DNA from: Fimbriiglobus sp043785105
GTDB taxonomy: Bacteria; Planctomycetota; Planctomycetia; Gemmatales; Gemmataceae
Direction of reading: 5' to 3'
NCBI GenBank assembly: GCA_043785105.1
Contig: JAYVXO010000074.1
Span: 1 to 20,304 of the forward strand
DNA: 20,304 bases
The translations under genes and the position numbers were made by a program. The notes beneath the pieces were generated by a model, which had not been told where the DNA came from, did not search any database, and saw nothing but the letters and a program-made list of their open reading frames with translations. Below are positions 6,579-14,696 of the stretch, piece by piece. Every line of letters starts with the position of its first letter. The first letter of the stretch is position 1.

Positions 6579-8792
6579 ATGCTTTCTGAACCGCCACCGT
6601 CCGGACGACAGCGCACTGGTCCCGGCGACGCCGATCTGGTGAAACTGGTCCACGCCGTTGTTGCCGCCACGGAACCGCAAGTCACGCATCGGGCGATTGT
6701 GGCCTTGGCGAATGCGGCCCGTATTGCAAATCGCACGGCTGGCGTCTTCAACGACTTGGTCATGTCCGGCCCCGGCGGCGCCCGGCTGGCGTTGGAATTT
6801 CTGTCACGGATACCCGACCCGCTTTCCATCAACTTGGTGGTGGCTGTCGTCCCGGTGTTGAAATCGAAGTTGCCTGCGAACCTGTTACGGCTGCACGTCG
6901 CGGGCCGTTTGCTGAGCAGCGTTCCGGACGATCCCCAAGCGGTCACGCCGATCGTGCGCTCGTTAACCGACGGCTTGTCGAAATCCAAGGCACTGGAGCG
7001 AATGCTGCAACTGCAAAGTCGCGTCGCAACGTGTCAGACTTTAGACGTGATGATCGAAGCCGCCGAGGCCCGATCGCGGTTGCGGTGCCCGCGGTGTCCG
7101 GCACGGCTGACGCGGTTTCAGTTCATTCCGCACCTGTGGGCCAAACACCGGATGGTGTACGAGCACGGCCACGCCATCGAACCACGGGCGCTGTTGGATG
7201 CACTGGTGACCGATGCTGCAACAGGTAGCGATGTTGCGCTGGTTGATTACACTTATTTCCTGTCGAGGCAGTATTACCCGGACGTTCCCACGCGGCAGGT
7301 TTTTCAAGCCTTGGCGTCACGCAGTTCCCCGGACCCGACGCAAATCGACCAACTTCTTGATGCGGCGACGAAGGATCACGCCGGATTGTGTCCCGTGTGT
7401 CTGACTGCGGTGCAAGACCCCATCCCACTGCTGGCTCCCGAAGCCGCGCTGGCAAATGGCCGGCTGAGTGCGGAGGGGTACGGTGTTGAAGTGCGTGACA
7501 CGGCCCGTGGACAAATCGCAACCGTGACGCGGCCCAACGTCGAACCCGACGACGACATCGAATTCGGTCCACGTCGTCCGCCTCGTTTGGTTGGCGTCTT
7601 GTCGGCACTGCCGATCGTGTTCATTGCGATGGTCGCAGTTTTTCTTGTCCCCAAGCGAGTCGTATCGCCACTACTGGTCGCCACAGTTCTTGGTGGGGCT
7701 GCGTGGCTGATCTACTTGGTCGGGCGCTACCTTTCCAAGCCGTTACCAGACCGTTCCGAACGGGCGTTAGCATTGGCGTGGTCGTCACTCACGTCTGGCG
7801 TCGGTCGGTCGGATGCCGCAATACGGTTTCTTACTCGATTAAGCCGGGTGAGCATCAGTCAAGGCAACGCGATCGAACGTTCCCCGGCGGTTTACGAACT
7901 GGTCGAACACGCAGCGGTGCTTGCGGACAAAGGGCCGACGCAGATGCAACTCTTTGCAGCCGCACGGGTGTTGCAAGTTTTTGACGGCGGGGAGATGGGG
8001 CGAGAACGGGTCGTCGGTTTGGCGAACCTGTTCGAGCCGTTTTTGCGCGGGGAATTGCCGCCAGTTTTTGCCGAAGCTGCCGCCGAGATTGTGTTAACCT
8101 GCGGCAGAATGAAGCCCGGCGAACCGCAACGCCTCGGCATCTTGCTCATCGGTCGGGCCTTTGAAGCCGGTTTGCAACCGATTGATGTGATTACAGTGAC
8201 ACGCTACTGCCCCTGGTTTCGGCAACTGGTGTTGGGTGCGACCGCCGAGCACCTTGCCTTGCTTCATGTCGTCTGGACGATCCGAACTGAAGAAGCGTGG
8301 TCGAACATCGGCAACGCCACCACGGTGTTTGATTATGCTGAGAACTTTGCGACCGAAAGCCGGAAGGTTCTCGGCGAGCATCCGGATACCTTGTTACGCA
8401 TCGAATTCCCCGATGCACTCGAAGCCGAATTGGGGCCGGTCGTCCTCACCGCACGGGGGTTGGCTATCGGGGGATCGGTATTAGCGGATCCCGATTCCAA
8501 TCTCGAAATGGTGCGGGCCGGGTCGGGGATCTGGCGGTTGCAATTCGGCCCCTATCGCATCCCGATGAACGAACGGCTGACCGATCGGTTGTTGGTGCAA
8601 TTCCGGAACTGGCTCCGGTACCGTGCGTTCAAATTGGTGCCCGCTGCCGAACAATCCGCCCCGACGCGACCCGGCCCGAGGACGGTGGTGATCCTGAACT
8701 CGCTCGCCGTGCCGTGCCCGCTTTGCAATACCGTCTGTATCCATCGTGCCGGGCGAATTGGTACGCCGTGGCAAGCCTTAAAACCGTCCTGA
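6579..8792 (+). CDS. Large membrane protein with three Cys clusters (zinc-finger-like)
   Basis: 737 residues; family not recognised. Residues 1-160 are helical and HEAT-like. C170-x2-C173-x11-H185-x4-H190 (start CPRCPARL, then HLWAKHRM) has C2H2 zinc-finger spacing. A second pair, CPVC, is at 271-274, and a third cluster, CPLCNTVC, is at 713-720. Two hydrophobic segments at about 337-358 and 363-383 look transmembrane, so both N-terminal Cys groups and the long C-terminal part should face the same side, probably the cytosol. There is no signal peptide. The start ATG 6579 lies 21 nt after the yyaL-like gene and has no good Shine-Dalgarno sequence, suggesting translational coupling. Role unknown; adaptor or signalling functions are possible but not shown by sequence. 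Confidence 0.82.
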   Translation: MLSEPPPSGRQRTGPGDADLVKLVHAVVAATEPQVTHRAIVALANAARIANRTAGVFNDLVMSGPGGARLALEFLSRIPDPLSINLVVAVVPVLKSKLPANLLRLHVAGRLLSSVPDDPQAVTPIVRSLTDGLSKSKALERMLQLQSRVATCQTLDVMIEAAEARSRLRCPRCPARLTRFQFIPHLWAKHRMVYEHGHAIEPRALLDALVTDAATGSDVALVDYTYFLSRQYYPDVPTRQVFQALASRSSPDPTQIDQLLDAATKDHAGLCPVCLTAVQDPIPLLAPEAALANGRLSAEGYGVEVRDTARGQIATVTRPNVEPDDDIEFGPRRPPRLVGVLSALPIVFIAMVAVFLVPKRVVSPLLVATVLGGAAWLIYLVGRYLSKPLPDRSERALALAWSSLTSGVGRSDAAIRFLTRLSRVSISQGNAIERSPAVYELVEHAAVLADKGPTQMQLFAAARVLQVFDGGEMGRERVVGLANLFEPFLRGELPPVFAEAAAEIVLTCGRMKPGEPQRLGILLIGRAFEAGLQPIDVITVTRYCPWFRQLVLGATAEHLALLHVVWTIRTEEAWSNIGNATTVFDYAENFATESRKVLGEHPDTLLRIEFPDALEAELGPVVLTARGLAIGGSVLADPDSNLEMVRAGSGIWRLQFGPYRIPMNERLTDRLLVQFRNWLRYRAFKLVPAAEQSAPTRPGPRTVVILNSLAVPCPLCNTVCIHRAGRIGTPWQALKPS

Positions 8793-8808
8793 AACTGGGT
8801 GGACTTCG

Positions 8809-9486
8809 ATGACAGTGCCGACACACGTGTGGTTGCTTCGCCACGCCGAAACAGCCACCCCGAACGTCTTTCATGGTGCCGAGTCCGATGTGGGGTTAAG
8901 CAACTTGGGGTATCAGCAAGCCAACGCGGCAGCAGATTGGTTTCACGCACTTCAACCAACTGTGGTCATCTCGTCCGGGATGCGTCGGGCGGTTGACACC
9001 GCCGCCCCAATTGCCACGGCTTGCCGGGTTCCCCATCGCATCGAACCGAATTTGCACGAACGTCGTGTCGGCGCCATGAGCGGGCAATCGTTCATGCTCA
9101 GTAATGGACCGTGGGCCGAAACCGTGGCGCAGTGGTCGAACGGCAACACGTCGTACACCACGGACGGCGCTGAAAGCTACGACCAAGTTCGGGAGCGGGT
9201 TGTCAGCGCGTGGAACGATGTCGTCTCCACATCCCCCTGTGGTCGCATCGTGATTGTCGCGCACGGGATCGTCTGCAAGGTATTGCTGTTGACATTGCTT
9301 GAAGGTTACGGCTCGACGGCTTGGGACAAACTGGGCCGAGTCCCGAATGTGGCTGTCAGTGAATTATTCGCCACAAATCCGGGCTGGAACGCGGCGCAAC
9401 TGCTTACGGTCCCCGAACCCGTCGCCCTGCTCACAAACGGCCTCCCCACGGGTGTCGGTGTCATTTCCCCTCGAATCGAAGCCTGA
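8809..9486 (+). CDS. Histidine phosphatase family protein (phosphoglycerate mutase-like)
   Basis: 225 residues of the branch-1 histidine phosphatase (dPGM-like) superfamily. LLRHAET carries Arg11 and the phospho-acceptor His12; SSGMRRAVDTA (55-65) supplies the second Arg; LHERRVG (82-88) places acid Glu84; VAHG carries His152. The fold is complete and lacks a signal peptide, so it is probably a cytosolic phosphatase of the GpmB/CobC/phosphoserine-phosphatase type; substrate cannot be assigned. It starts 16 nt after the large membrane protein and is likely the last gene of the operon beginning at 4620, since 164 bp separate it from the next gene. Confidence 0.88.
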   Translation: MTVPTHVWLLRHAETATPNVFHGAESDVGLSNLGYQQANAAADWFHALQPTVVISSGMRRAVDTAAPIATACRVPHRIEPNLHERRVGAMSGQSFMLSNGPWAETVAQWSNGNTSYTTDGAESYDQVRERVVSAWNDVVSTSPCGRIVIVAHGIVCKVLLLTLLEGYGSTAWDKLGRVPNVAVSELFATNPGWNAAQLLTVPEPVALLTNGLPTGVGVISPRIEA

Positions 9487-9650
9487 TGGGGGGATCTTGG
9501 CAAACTTGAAGCAAACTTCCCGGTAGAAACTCAACGGCATTCTTGCGTTCCGATGAAGTGTTACAGTCGGCACAACCGATAATTCTTCGCAGCAACAGCA
9601 CTTGTATCGCTCGTGTTGACATCACGAGAAACCATTGCGAGGGACGTGCC

Positions 9651-10421
9651 ATGACCGGCCATGAAATGCTGACAGCGCCGATGAGCGAGACCGAAGCCAC
9701 ACTGCGACAGCAGTTGCTCCAAGCCCAACGGCTTAGTAGCGTCGGGGAATTAGCGTCGAGCGTTGCCCACGAGTTTAACAACATCCTCACCACGATCATC
9801 AACTACGCCAAGATGGGGATGCGTGGTCAAACCCCGGCGGCTCAGGCCCAAGCGTTCGAGAAAATTCTGCGGGGCAGTCAACGGGCCGCCGTCATTGTGA
9901 ACAGTATGCTTGGCTTCGCCCGGAACAACACCACGGCGCGGGAAGCCACCGACATCGTGAATCTTGTGGAAGAAGTACTGTTGTTGACCGAAAAAGACCT
10001 CAGCAAGCACCGGATTCAAGTCGAGAAGCGGTTTCAGGGTCACCCGGTCGCGTTCGTCGTGGCGGGGCAAATCGAACAGATTCTTGTCAACCTCGTCATC
10101 AACGCTCGGCAAGCGATGCCCAACGGCGGTCGTTTGCGGATTGAAGTCAAAGAAAACGCCGCCGGGGACACGGCCGAGATCAAAATCGCCGACTCGGGGG
10201 TCGGGATTTCGCACGAGAACTTGCGGCAAATCTTCGAGCCGTTCTTCACCACAAAACAACCCGACGAACACGGCCACGGCGGTACCGGGCTTGGGTTAAG
10301 CGTGTGTCGGCAGATCATCGAGCAACATCATGGTCGCATTCGCGTGGAAAGCGTCGTCGGGAAGGGTTCCACGTTCATCGTGAAACTACCCAAGCAAGTG
10401 ACGGAAGAGCGGGCGGGGTGA
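9651..10421 (+). CDS. Sensorless soluble histidine kinase
   Basis: 256 residues from ATG 9651, preferred over an upstream start at 9543 because GAGGG (9639-9643) sits 7 nt before it. The protein is almost only transmitter: a short coiled N-terminus (LRQQLLQAQRLSSVGELASS), H-box with phospho-acceptor His40 (SVAHEFNNILT), then the HATPase domain with N-box QILVNLVINARQAMPNGG (143-160), G1 DSGVG (181-185), F-box FEPFFTTK and G2 GHGGTGLGLSV (208-218). It resembles the NtrB/hybrid-kinase HisKA class but has no PAS, GAF or membrane segment, so it is presumably cytosolic and takes its signal from a partner protein. No response regulator is encoded within the window, so it is an orphan here. A hairpin follows the stop codon. 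Confidence 0.92.
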   Translation: MTGHEMLTAPMSETEATLRQQLLQAQRLSSVGELASSVAHEFNNILTTIINYAKMGMRGQTPAAQAQAFEKILRGSQRAAVIVNSMLGFARNNTTAREATDIVNLVEEVLLLTEKDLSKHRIQVEKRFQGHPVAFVVAGQIEQILVNLVINARQAMPNGGRLRIEVKENAAGDTAEIKIADSGVGISHENLRQIFEPFFTTKQPDEHGHGGTGLGLSVCRQIIEQHHGRIRVESVVGKGSTFIVKLPKQVTEERAG

Positions 10422-10427
10422 TTCTTT

Positions 10428-10461
10428 TACGGAATGGTGGATATGAGTCCACCATTCCGTA
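10428..10461. terminator. 14-bp stem-loop after histidine kinase gene
   Basis: TACGGAATGGTGGA (10428-10441) and TCCACCATTCCGTA (10448-10461) are exact reverse complements with a 6-nt loop. It begins 7 nt after the kinase stop codon. No run of T follows, so it is either a weak or factor-assisted terminator or an mRNA-stabilising 3' hairpin. Confidence 0.65.
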
Positions 10462-10542
10462 TCGGGTTCAGAATCGACAATTCTCTAATTCAAACAGTTG
10501 CAGCGTTCAAACTCCGGACGACCCTTCAATTCTCGTAACGTG

Positions 10543-10571
10543 GCAATAATTCTATTTCGGAATATAATTGC
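10543..10571. promoter_or_regulatory. Possible operator/promoter region of the TA pair
   Basis: The AT-rich stretch before the toxin gene holds an imperfect inverted repeat: GCAAT (10543-10547) with ATTGC (10567-10571) and an inner AATTC/GGAAT partial match. Type II TA operons are normally autorepressed at such sites, so this is a candidate operator. No -35/-10 pair was convincing. Confidence 0.3.
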
Positions 10572-10616
10572 TTGTTCTAATGCCATAATCTGGACAATAT
10601 ATTCCTAGGTGGTATT

Positions 10617-11048
10617 ATGGCGTGGACAGTTAATACCAGTCCGACATACGATTCTCGTGTGAAACGATATGCAAAAAAACGGCAACAAGAAACGCTACAA
10701 ACTCACATTAACCTGCAAACATATGTAACAGCCCTGAATGAAGGCGTGAAGCCGTTGCAGTTGATGGGGACATATGGCTTTGTTCACAATGAGAAATCGA
10801 GGCTGTATGCGGTTGACCAATCGGGGGCTAAAAGAAAGCTAGCTGAGACGAGGCTGTATTTTTATCCCGACGAGAGAACGTGCATCGTGTGGCTACTCAA
10901 TATTGGTGACAAAGCCAGTCAAAAACGCGACTTGAACGAGTGTCGCGACATGGTCAATGACATCATCGAAAATCTAGGGGATGCGAATGGCAAGCAAAAA
11001 AGTGATGCCCAGCACGAAGAAGATGGCGGGGTTCCGCAGCGTCGCTGA
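10617..11048 (+). CDS. RelE/HigB-like toxin of a type II TA pair (putative)
   Basis: 143 residues, ATG 10617 behind a good ribosome site AGGTGG (10607-10612). The arrangement of conserved features matches RelE/HigB-like mRNA interferases: an N-terminal basic helical part (RVKRYAKKRQQE), a helix ending in LNEGVKPLQLMGTYG, and the C-terminal strands ETRLYFYPDERTCIVWLL followed by NIGDKASQKRDLNECRDMV. This is fold-level pattern recognition rather than an exact motif, and catalytic residues cannot be named. The toxin gene comes first and overlaps the XRE gene by 62 nt, which is the HigBA-type order. The gene is visibly more AT-rich, with more AAA/ATT-type codons than neighbours, suggesting recent transfer. 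The last 20 residues, encoded in the overlap, look like low-constraint tail. Confidence 0.65.
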   Translation: MAWTVNTSPTYDSRVKRYAKKRQQETLQTHINLQTYVTALNEGVKPLQLMGTYGFVHNEKSRLYAVDQSGAKRKLAETRLYFYPDERTCIVWLLNIGDKASQKRDLNECRDMVNDIIENLGDANGKQKSDAQHEEDGGVPQRR

Positions 11049-11601
11049 CGCCTTTAGGAGTGTCGCGGATGATCCTGCGTTGGCCGATCAGATTGAGGAA
11101 GCCGTTCGGAACCGAGCCGTTATTAACTGCCTTATGGCCCAACGCGCAGCTCTGAATCTTTCCCAGAAAGATATTGCTGAAAAAATGGGCTGCACACAGA
11201 GCCGAATCTCAAAGCTTGAAAGCGGATTCGATGATGATTTGAGACTTGGTGATTTACGAGAATACACGTCCGCCCTTGGTTTAGGTTTGACGATGCGTTT
11301 AGCAAAGCGTGATGCCACGGTCGTCGATCAAGTCAAATCGCACGTCCTAACCGTCCGTAAACTGCTGATCGGATTGGTGCGTTTGACCGGAGAGGATAAA
11401 ACGATTGCGAGTGGGGCACAATTATTTCTTCGTGAAGTTCTCTTGAACTCTGTGAAATCGGTAGTTGAAGCGAATGACAAGCTAAAAGCCAATTTGGAGT
11501 CGGCAAGCAAAAACAGCTTGCTGATTGAATTGCCACCCGAGTCGCTACCGACATTGGAAATAGATGACGAAACTTTCAGCGATCTTTGCGATGCTGCTTA
11601 G
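10987..11601 (+). CDS. XRE-family helix-turn-helix antitoxin with long C-terminal extension
   Basis: 204 residues from ATG 10987, chosen because AGGGG lies 6 nt upstream; the ATG at 10981 abuts that site directly. The HTH spans about residues 49-80 (AALNLSQKDIAEKMGCTQSR then ISKLESG), a canonical XRE domain that would bind the TA operator. Before it is a tandem FRSVAD duplication (16-21 and 23-28). After it, residues 110-204 are mainly helical (VDQVKSHVLTVRKLLIGLVR, LREVLLNSVKSVVEANDKLK) and end in an acidic tail (EIDDETFSDLCDAA). HigA-type antitoxins are usually about 90-130 residues, so the extra hundred residues are unusual and could be the toxin-neutralising or an additional sensing part. 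It overlaps the toxin gene. Confidence 0.78.
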   Translation: MASKKVMPSTKKMAGFRSVADAFRSVADDPALADQIEEAVRNRAVINCLMAQRAALNLSQKDIAEKMGCTQSRISKLESGFDDDLRLGDLREYTSALGLGLTMRLAKRDATVVDQVKSHVLTVRKLLIGLVRLTGEDKTIASGAQLFLREVLLNSVKSVVEANDKLKANLESASKNSLLIELPPESLPTLEIDDETFSDLCDAA

Positions 11602-11655
11602 TTTTCACCAGGGTATACGGCCACTTTACATCCACCGCTCAGGATCGGCTTGGGT

Positions 11656-12261
11656 TTACCGGCAGATGTTCTTCTGGATTTTCCGTAACAAAACTTGCTC
11701 AAACGCCGGGTCGCGGCCTTGCGGTATCCAGGTGCGATCTGTTGGAGCCGTGACGGCGGCCACTTCCACGCGACGATCGACTGTCGGGGTTTCTCGGAAG
11801 GACGCCCCACCCGTTAGGGCTTGGGCCGGTTGGGCTAAGTCTTCGAGTTCTTTGTACACTTCGACGTAAACCCGATACCCACCCCGTTCGCCGGGTGCGA
11901 TTTTCACGATCGCGTGGTGTCGAATCGTTTGCAAGGTCGCCAGGAGCCGTTCGCGCTTGTCCGGCGTGCCGGGTTTCCAGGGTTGCTCAAAGCCCGCAGC
12001 ATTCCGTGTTTTCGTCTCAATTTGCCCGGCATACCGTGGACCAGGGATAATCTCGAAGTAGTCGTCGAGCGCGTCCAAAGTCCGTTCGTAAACGAACGCA
12101 TAGCCTTCCGGCGTGGGCACACCCGGTGAAACGAGAATCGGGTTTTCAGCATCGACCTGTTGCAGCGGTCGCACAAGCACTGGGTTTTCAAGCGGCGGCA
12201 CGGCGGCACAGCCGGTCAAACCGAGAGTAACGACCCATCCGCGTTGAACCAGCTTGCGCAT
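11656..12261 (-). CDS. Small lipoprotein, function unknown
   Basis: 201 residues from ATG 12259-12261 with GAGAGG 6 nt upstream; the frame continues upstream but over the divergent gene. The signal sequence MRKLVQRGWVVTLGLTGCAA has lipobox LTGC with Cys18, so it should be lipid-anchored. The mature part has a Pro-rich linker, then a compact alpha/beta domain (YAFVYERTLDALDDYFEIIP, GGYRVYVEVYKELEDL) and a basic C-terminus (FEQVLLRKIQKNICR). I recognise it only as a type of conserved planctomycete lipoprotein; no function can be assigned. It converges with the antitoxin gene (54 bp apart, no clear terminator seen) and diverges from the HEAT/propeller gene across 187 bp that must hold both promoters. 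Confidence 0.8.
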   Translation of the reverse strand: MRKLVQRGWVVTLGLTGCAAVPPLENPVLVRPLQQVDAENPILVSPGVPTPEGYAFVYERTLDALDDYFEIIPGPRYAGQIETKTRNAAGFEQPWKPGTPDKRERLLATLQTIRHHAIVKIAPGERGGYRVYVEVYKELEDLAQPAQALTGGASFRETPTVDRRVEVAAVTAPTDRTWIPQGRDPAFEQVLLRKIQKNICR

Positions 12262-12448
12262 GGATTGCCTCTCAAACTCACGTCGCAAATCCTCACCCAA
12301 TGACCCTGCTATGCCGCGAATGTGTGACTTGGTCAAGCCGGAGTTGACTTGGACATGCCCAACTTGGCAACATTGGTAGTTTCGGCAGGATGGCCAGCGA
12401 GTAATATGAATCGAAACGCAATTTGGCTTGTCCCGTGTGGAGCGAGTA

Positions 12449-14284
12449 ATGTCACGATACTGGATTGGCGTCGTCGTTCTGTTTCTGCTCGGTGGGCAAG
12501 CATTGCTCGTTTCGCAAAACCCGATCCCCATACCACAACGGGCAGTTCGTGTCGGACGAACCCCGGAGATAATCCCACCAACACCGGCAGCGATGTCCGA
12601 TGAGAAGGCGTTGGAGGCCAGCAACCTAAAAGCGGATGACGTGAAGGGGATGCACACCTACTTACTTCTGCGAACGCTGAGTGAGTCGGACCAGACGAAA
12701 ATTCAGGACGTGATTAAGCGGCTGGGTTCAGCCGACTTTGAGGACCGTCAAAAGGCCACCCAAGAAGCCGAGCGATTCGGCCCTGCCGCAGTCGGCCCGT
12801 TGCGGAAGGCGGCGGCGATTGACCCGATGAACGTGAACGGGACCGATTTTGAAATTGCCTACCGCGCATCGGACATCCTCAAGCGGGTCGAAAAAGTTCC
12901 TCATGCTGCTGTGGCGGCGGCAGTCGTGCGGGCGTTGGCGAAGTCGGCCACACCGGAAACATCGAAGATACTTCTGGGGTTTCTGCCCGTGGCGGACGAT
13001 GTGACTGTGGTTGATGAAATCCGCAAAACACTCACCCTTCATGCCGTCCGCGATGGCAAAGCCGATCCCACGCTGTTGGAAGCCTTAAAAGATTCGTCCG
13101 CGTTGAAACGAGTGACCGCAGCCGTCGCGCTGATCGAAGGGGGTCCGACAACTCAACCGATCCACATTCCGGATGCGTACCCGAACGTTCTCGCTGCAAC
13201 CAAAGTCGAGAAAGATACCGAAACCCGGTTCACGATGCTGTTTGCCCTCGTGACAGTCGCCAAGGCGAAAGATTGCATCCCCGATTTGATTGATCTCCTG
13301 CCGGAACTGCCTCGGGGACAACTTTGGCAAGCAGAGGATTACTTTTTGCAATTAGCCGGCAAGGACGCACCCAAAGTGAACTTCGGCAAATCCAAAGAAG
13401 CCGTGACGAAAGCCCAAACCGCGTGGAAAGAGTGGTGGACCAAAACGGCCCCCGGTTTCGATTCGGACAAGTTCACGTACACGCCACGAATTCAAGGCCG
13501 CACACTCTTGGCGCTTATGGACAATCTCGGTGGCGCAGGGGGAGCCGTAGTCGAACTCGGCCCCGACATGAAAGAACGCTGGCGAATCAACAACCTGCAA
13601 TCACCGATGGACGTGAAGGTCTTGGCGGATGGATCAATTGCAATTGCCGAGGCCCAAACGAACAGTGTGACGATTCGAGACACACAAGGACGGAGCCTCG
13701 CCACCAAGTCGATCATGGGGAACGGCAACCTCCGGATTTCGGGGAGTCCGCAGCAGATTCAGATTCTCGAAAACGGCGGAATGCTTGTGGTCTGCCGGAA
13801 CGTGGTCGTCGAGTTCAAAACGGTGAACGACAAAGAAGAACAACTCGTGATCTACAACCGCGCCAACAACTACGACATCTGCTCCGCGCTGCGCTTGCCA
13901 ACGGGTGAAACGGCGGTGCTATTGCAAAACGGCCCGAACCATTGCATCTTCGTGGACGCGAAAGGCGTTGAGATTCCGAACAAAAAACTCAAGGTGGGGT
14001 CACCCTATTACCAGGCCCACATGGAACGAGTCGGCGCCGATAATCTCCTGGTCACGGAGATGAACCAAGTGGCCGAATACAGCATGAAAGACGATAAACT
14101 CGTCTGGAAAAAAGCGATCGGAAATGTGAAGTCGATTCAGCGACTTCCGAACGGCAACACCTTGATGGTCGAGGCCAATGCGACCCCGAGTCGCATCATC
14201 GAAGTGGCCCCCGACGGCGAAGAAGTTTGGTCGTATCAACTCGGTGCTGGTCGATTGACGATTGCCCGCGCCTATCGCCGTTAG
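12449..14284 (+). CDS. Secreted HEAT-repeat plus beta-propeller protein
   Basis: 611 residues from ATG 12449 (GGAG about 7 nt upstream); a TTG seven codons earlier is possible. An N-terminal hydrophobic signal (YWIGVVVLFLLGGQALLVSQ) indicates export. Residues about 70-300 consist of Ala/Leu-rich helical pairs of HEAT type (LGSADFEDRQKATQEAERFG, AAAVVRALAKSATPETSKIL, ALKDSSALKRVTAAVALIEG). From about 340 the protein becomes a beta-propeller with repeated xLPNGNxLxxE/xxG-type blades (SPMDVKVLADGSIAIAEAQ, RLPNGNTLMVEA, IIEVAPDGEEVWSYQ), like PQQ/arylsulfotransferase-type or NHL propellers. Such pairings are frequent in planctomycete secreted proteins and probably mediate binding rather than catalysis; ligand unknown. 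No catalytic motif was seen. Confidence 0.82.
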   Translation: MSRYWIGVVVLFLLGGQALLVSQNPIPIPQRAVRVGRTPEIIPPTPAAMSDEKALEASNLKADDVKGMHTYLLLRTLSESDQTKIQDVIKRLGSADFEDRQKATQEAERFGPAAVGPLRKAAAIDPMNVNGTDFEIAYRASDILKRVEKVPHAAVAAAVVRALAKSATPETSKILLGFLPVADDVTVVDEIRKTLTLHAVRDGKADPTLLEALKDSSALKRVTAAVALIEGGPTTQPIHIPDAYPNVLAATKVEKDTETRFTMLFALVTVAKAKDCIPDLIDLLPELPRGQLWQAEDYFLQLAGKDAPKVNFGKSKEAVTKAQTAWKEWWTKTAPGFDSDKFTYTPRIQGRTLLALMDNLGGAGGAVVELGPDMKERWRINNLQSPMDVKVLADGSIAIAEAQTNSVTIRDTQGRSLATKSIMGNGNLRISGSPQQIQILENGGMLVVCRNVVVEFKTVNDKEEQLVIYNRANNYDICSALRLPTGETAVLLQNGPNHCIFVDAKGVEIPNKKLKVGSPYYQAHMERVGADNLLVTEMNQVAEYSMKDDKLVWKKAIGNVKSIQRLPNGNTLMVEANATPSRIIEVAPDGEEVWSYQLGAGRLTIARAYRR

Positions 14285-14377
14285 GGACCGCTGCAAAAAT
14301 AACTTCCGTGCCAATCGCCGTTGCGAATTGTGTGTTGGCGGATTTCGGTTCCTTCAAATGGGCCGTCTGGGTTTTGT
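14285..14377. other. Intergenic, nothing recognised
   Basis: First part of the 412-bp stretch between the stop of the HEAT/propeller gene and the end of the glycosyltransferase gene. I see no convincing reading frame, terminator or promoter here. The rest of the stretch is the repeat element at 14378-14575 and a featureless 14576-14696, apart from a 32-codon frame that I rejected. Confidence 0.5.
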
Positions 14378-14575
14378 GCCCTGAAGGGGCACCGGAGTGT
14401 AGCCACGGGTGGAGCGCAGCGGAACCCGTGGACAGAGACCCTCTTGTCACTCGCCCTGAAGGGGCGAAGGAATTCCGCTGCCCCTTCAGGGCAGTTGAGT
14501 TGGGGAGTCTCGGATTCCACGGGTTTCGCAAAGCCTTCACCCGTGGCTACATGCCTTGACCCCTAACGGGGCCAC
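14378..14575. repeat. Nested palindromic repeat element (about 200 bp)
   Basis: Three pairs of inverted arms lie one inside another. Outer: TGTAGCCACGGGTG (14398-14411) with its reverse complement at 14538-14551. Middle: AACCCGTGGA (14423-14432) with 14516-14525. Inner: GCCCTGAAGGGGC (14453-14465) with 14480-14492. A further copy of GCCCTGAAGGGGC is at 14378-14390, and a related ACCCCTAACGGGGC closes the right side. It lies between convergent genes and encodes nothing. I recall very similar GCCACGGGTGGAGCG/CCCTGAAGGGGC phrases scattered in planctomycete intergenic DNA (recollection, unsearched). It is probably a REP/MITE-like element mobilised in trans. Confidence 0.85.
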
Positions 14576-14696
14576 CAATCCAGGAACACGCACTCACCAA
14601 CTTTTGCGTTGTTCACGGACAATTCTTTTTCCAGCAGCTTGGTCGGTGCGGGGATTGGCACGTTAGTTATTCTTTCGTCGCCGTTAGAAACAGAAA

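Noticed and set aside
9601..9650. TTGACA at 9616-9621 as a -35 box for the kinase gene
   Set aside because: At the correct distance lies the ribosome site GAGGG, not a -10 box.
10441..10616. Sigma-70-like promoter for the TA pair (TTGTTC at 10572 with CAATAT at 10595, 17-bp spacing)
   Set aside because: Only three of six bases match in each box; too weak to call.
14563..14661. A 32-codon minus-strand frame starting GTG, product begins VPIPAPTKLLEKELSVNNAK
   Set aside because: It looks superficially protein-like, but has no good ribosome site, is very short and ends inside the repeat element. It may be a relic; not supportable as a gene.
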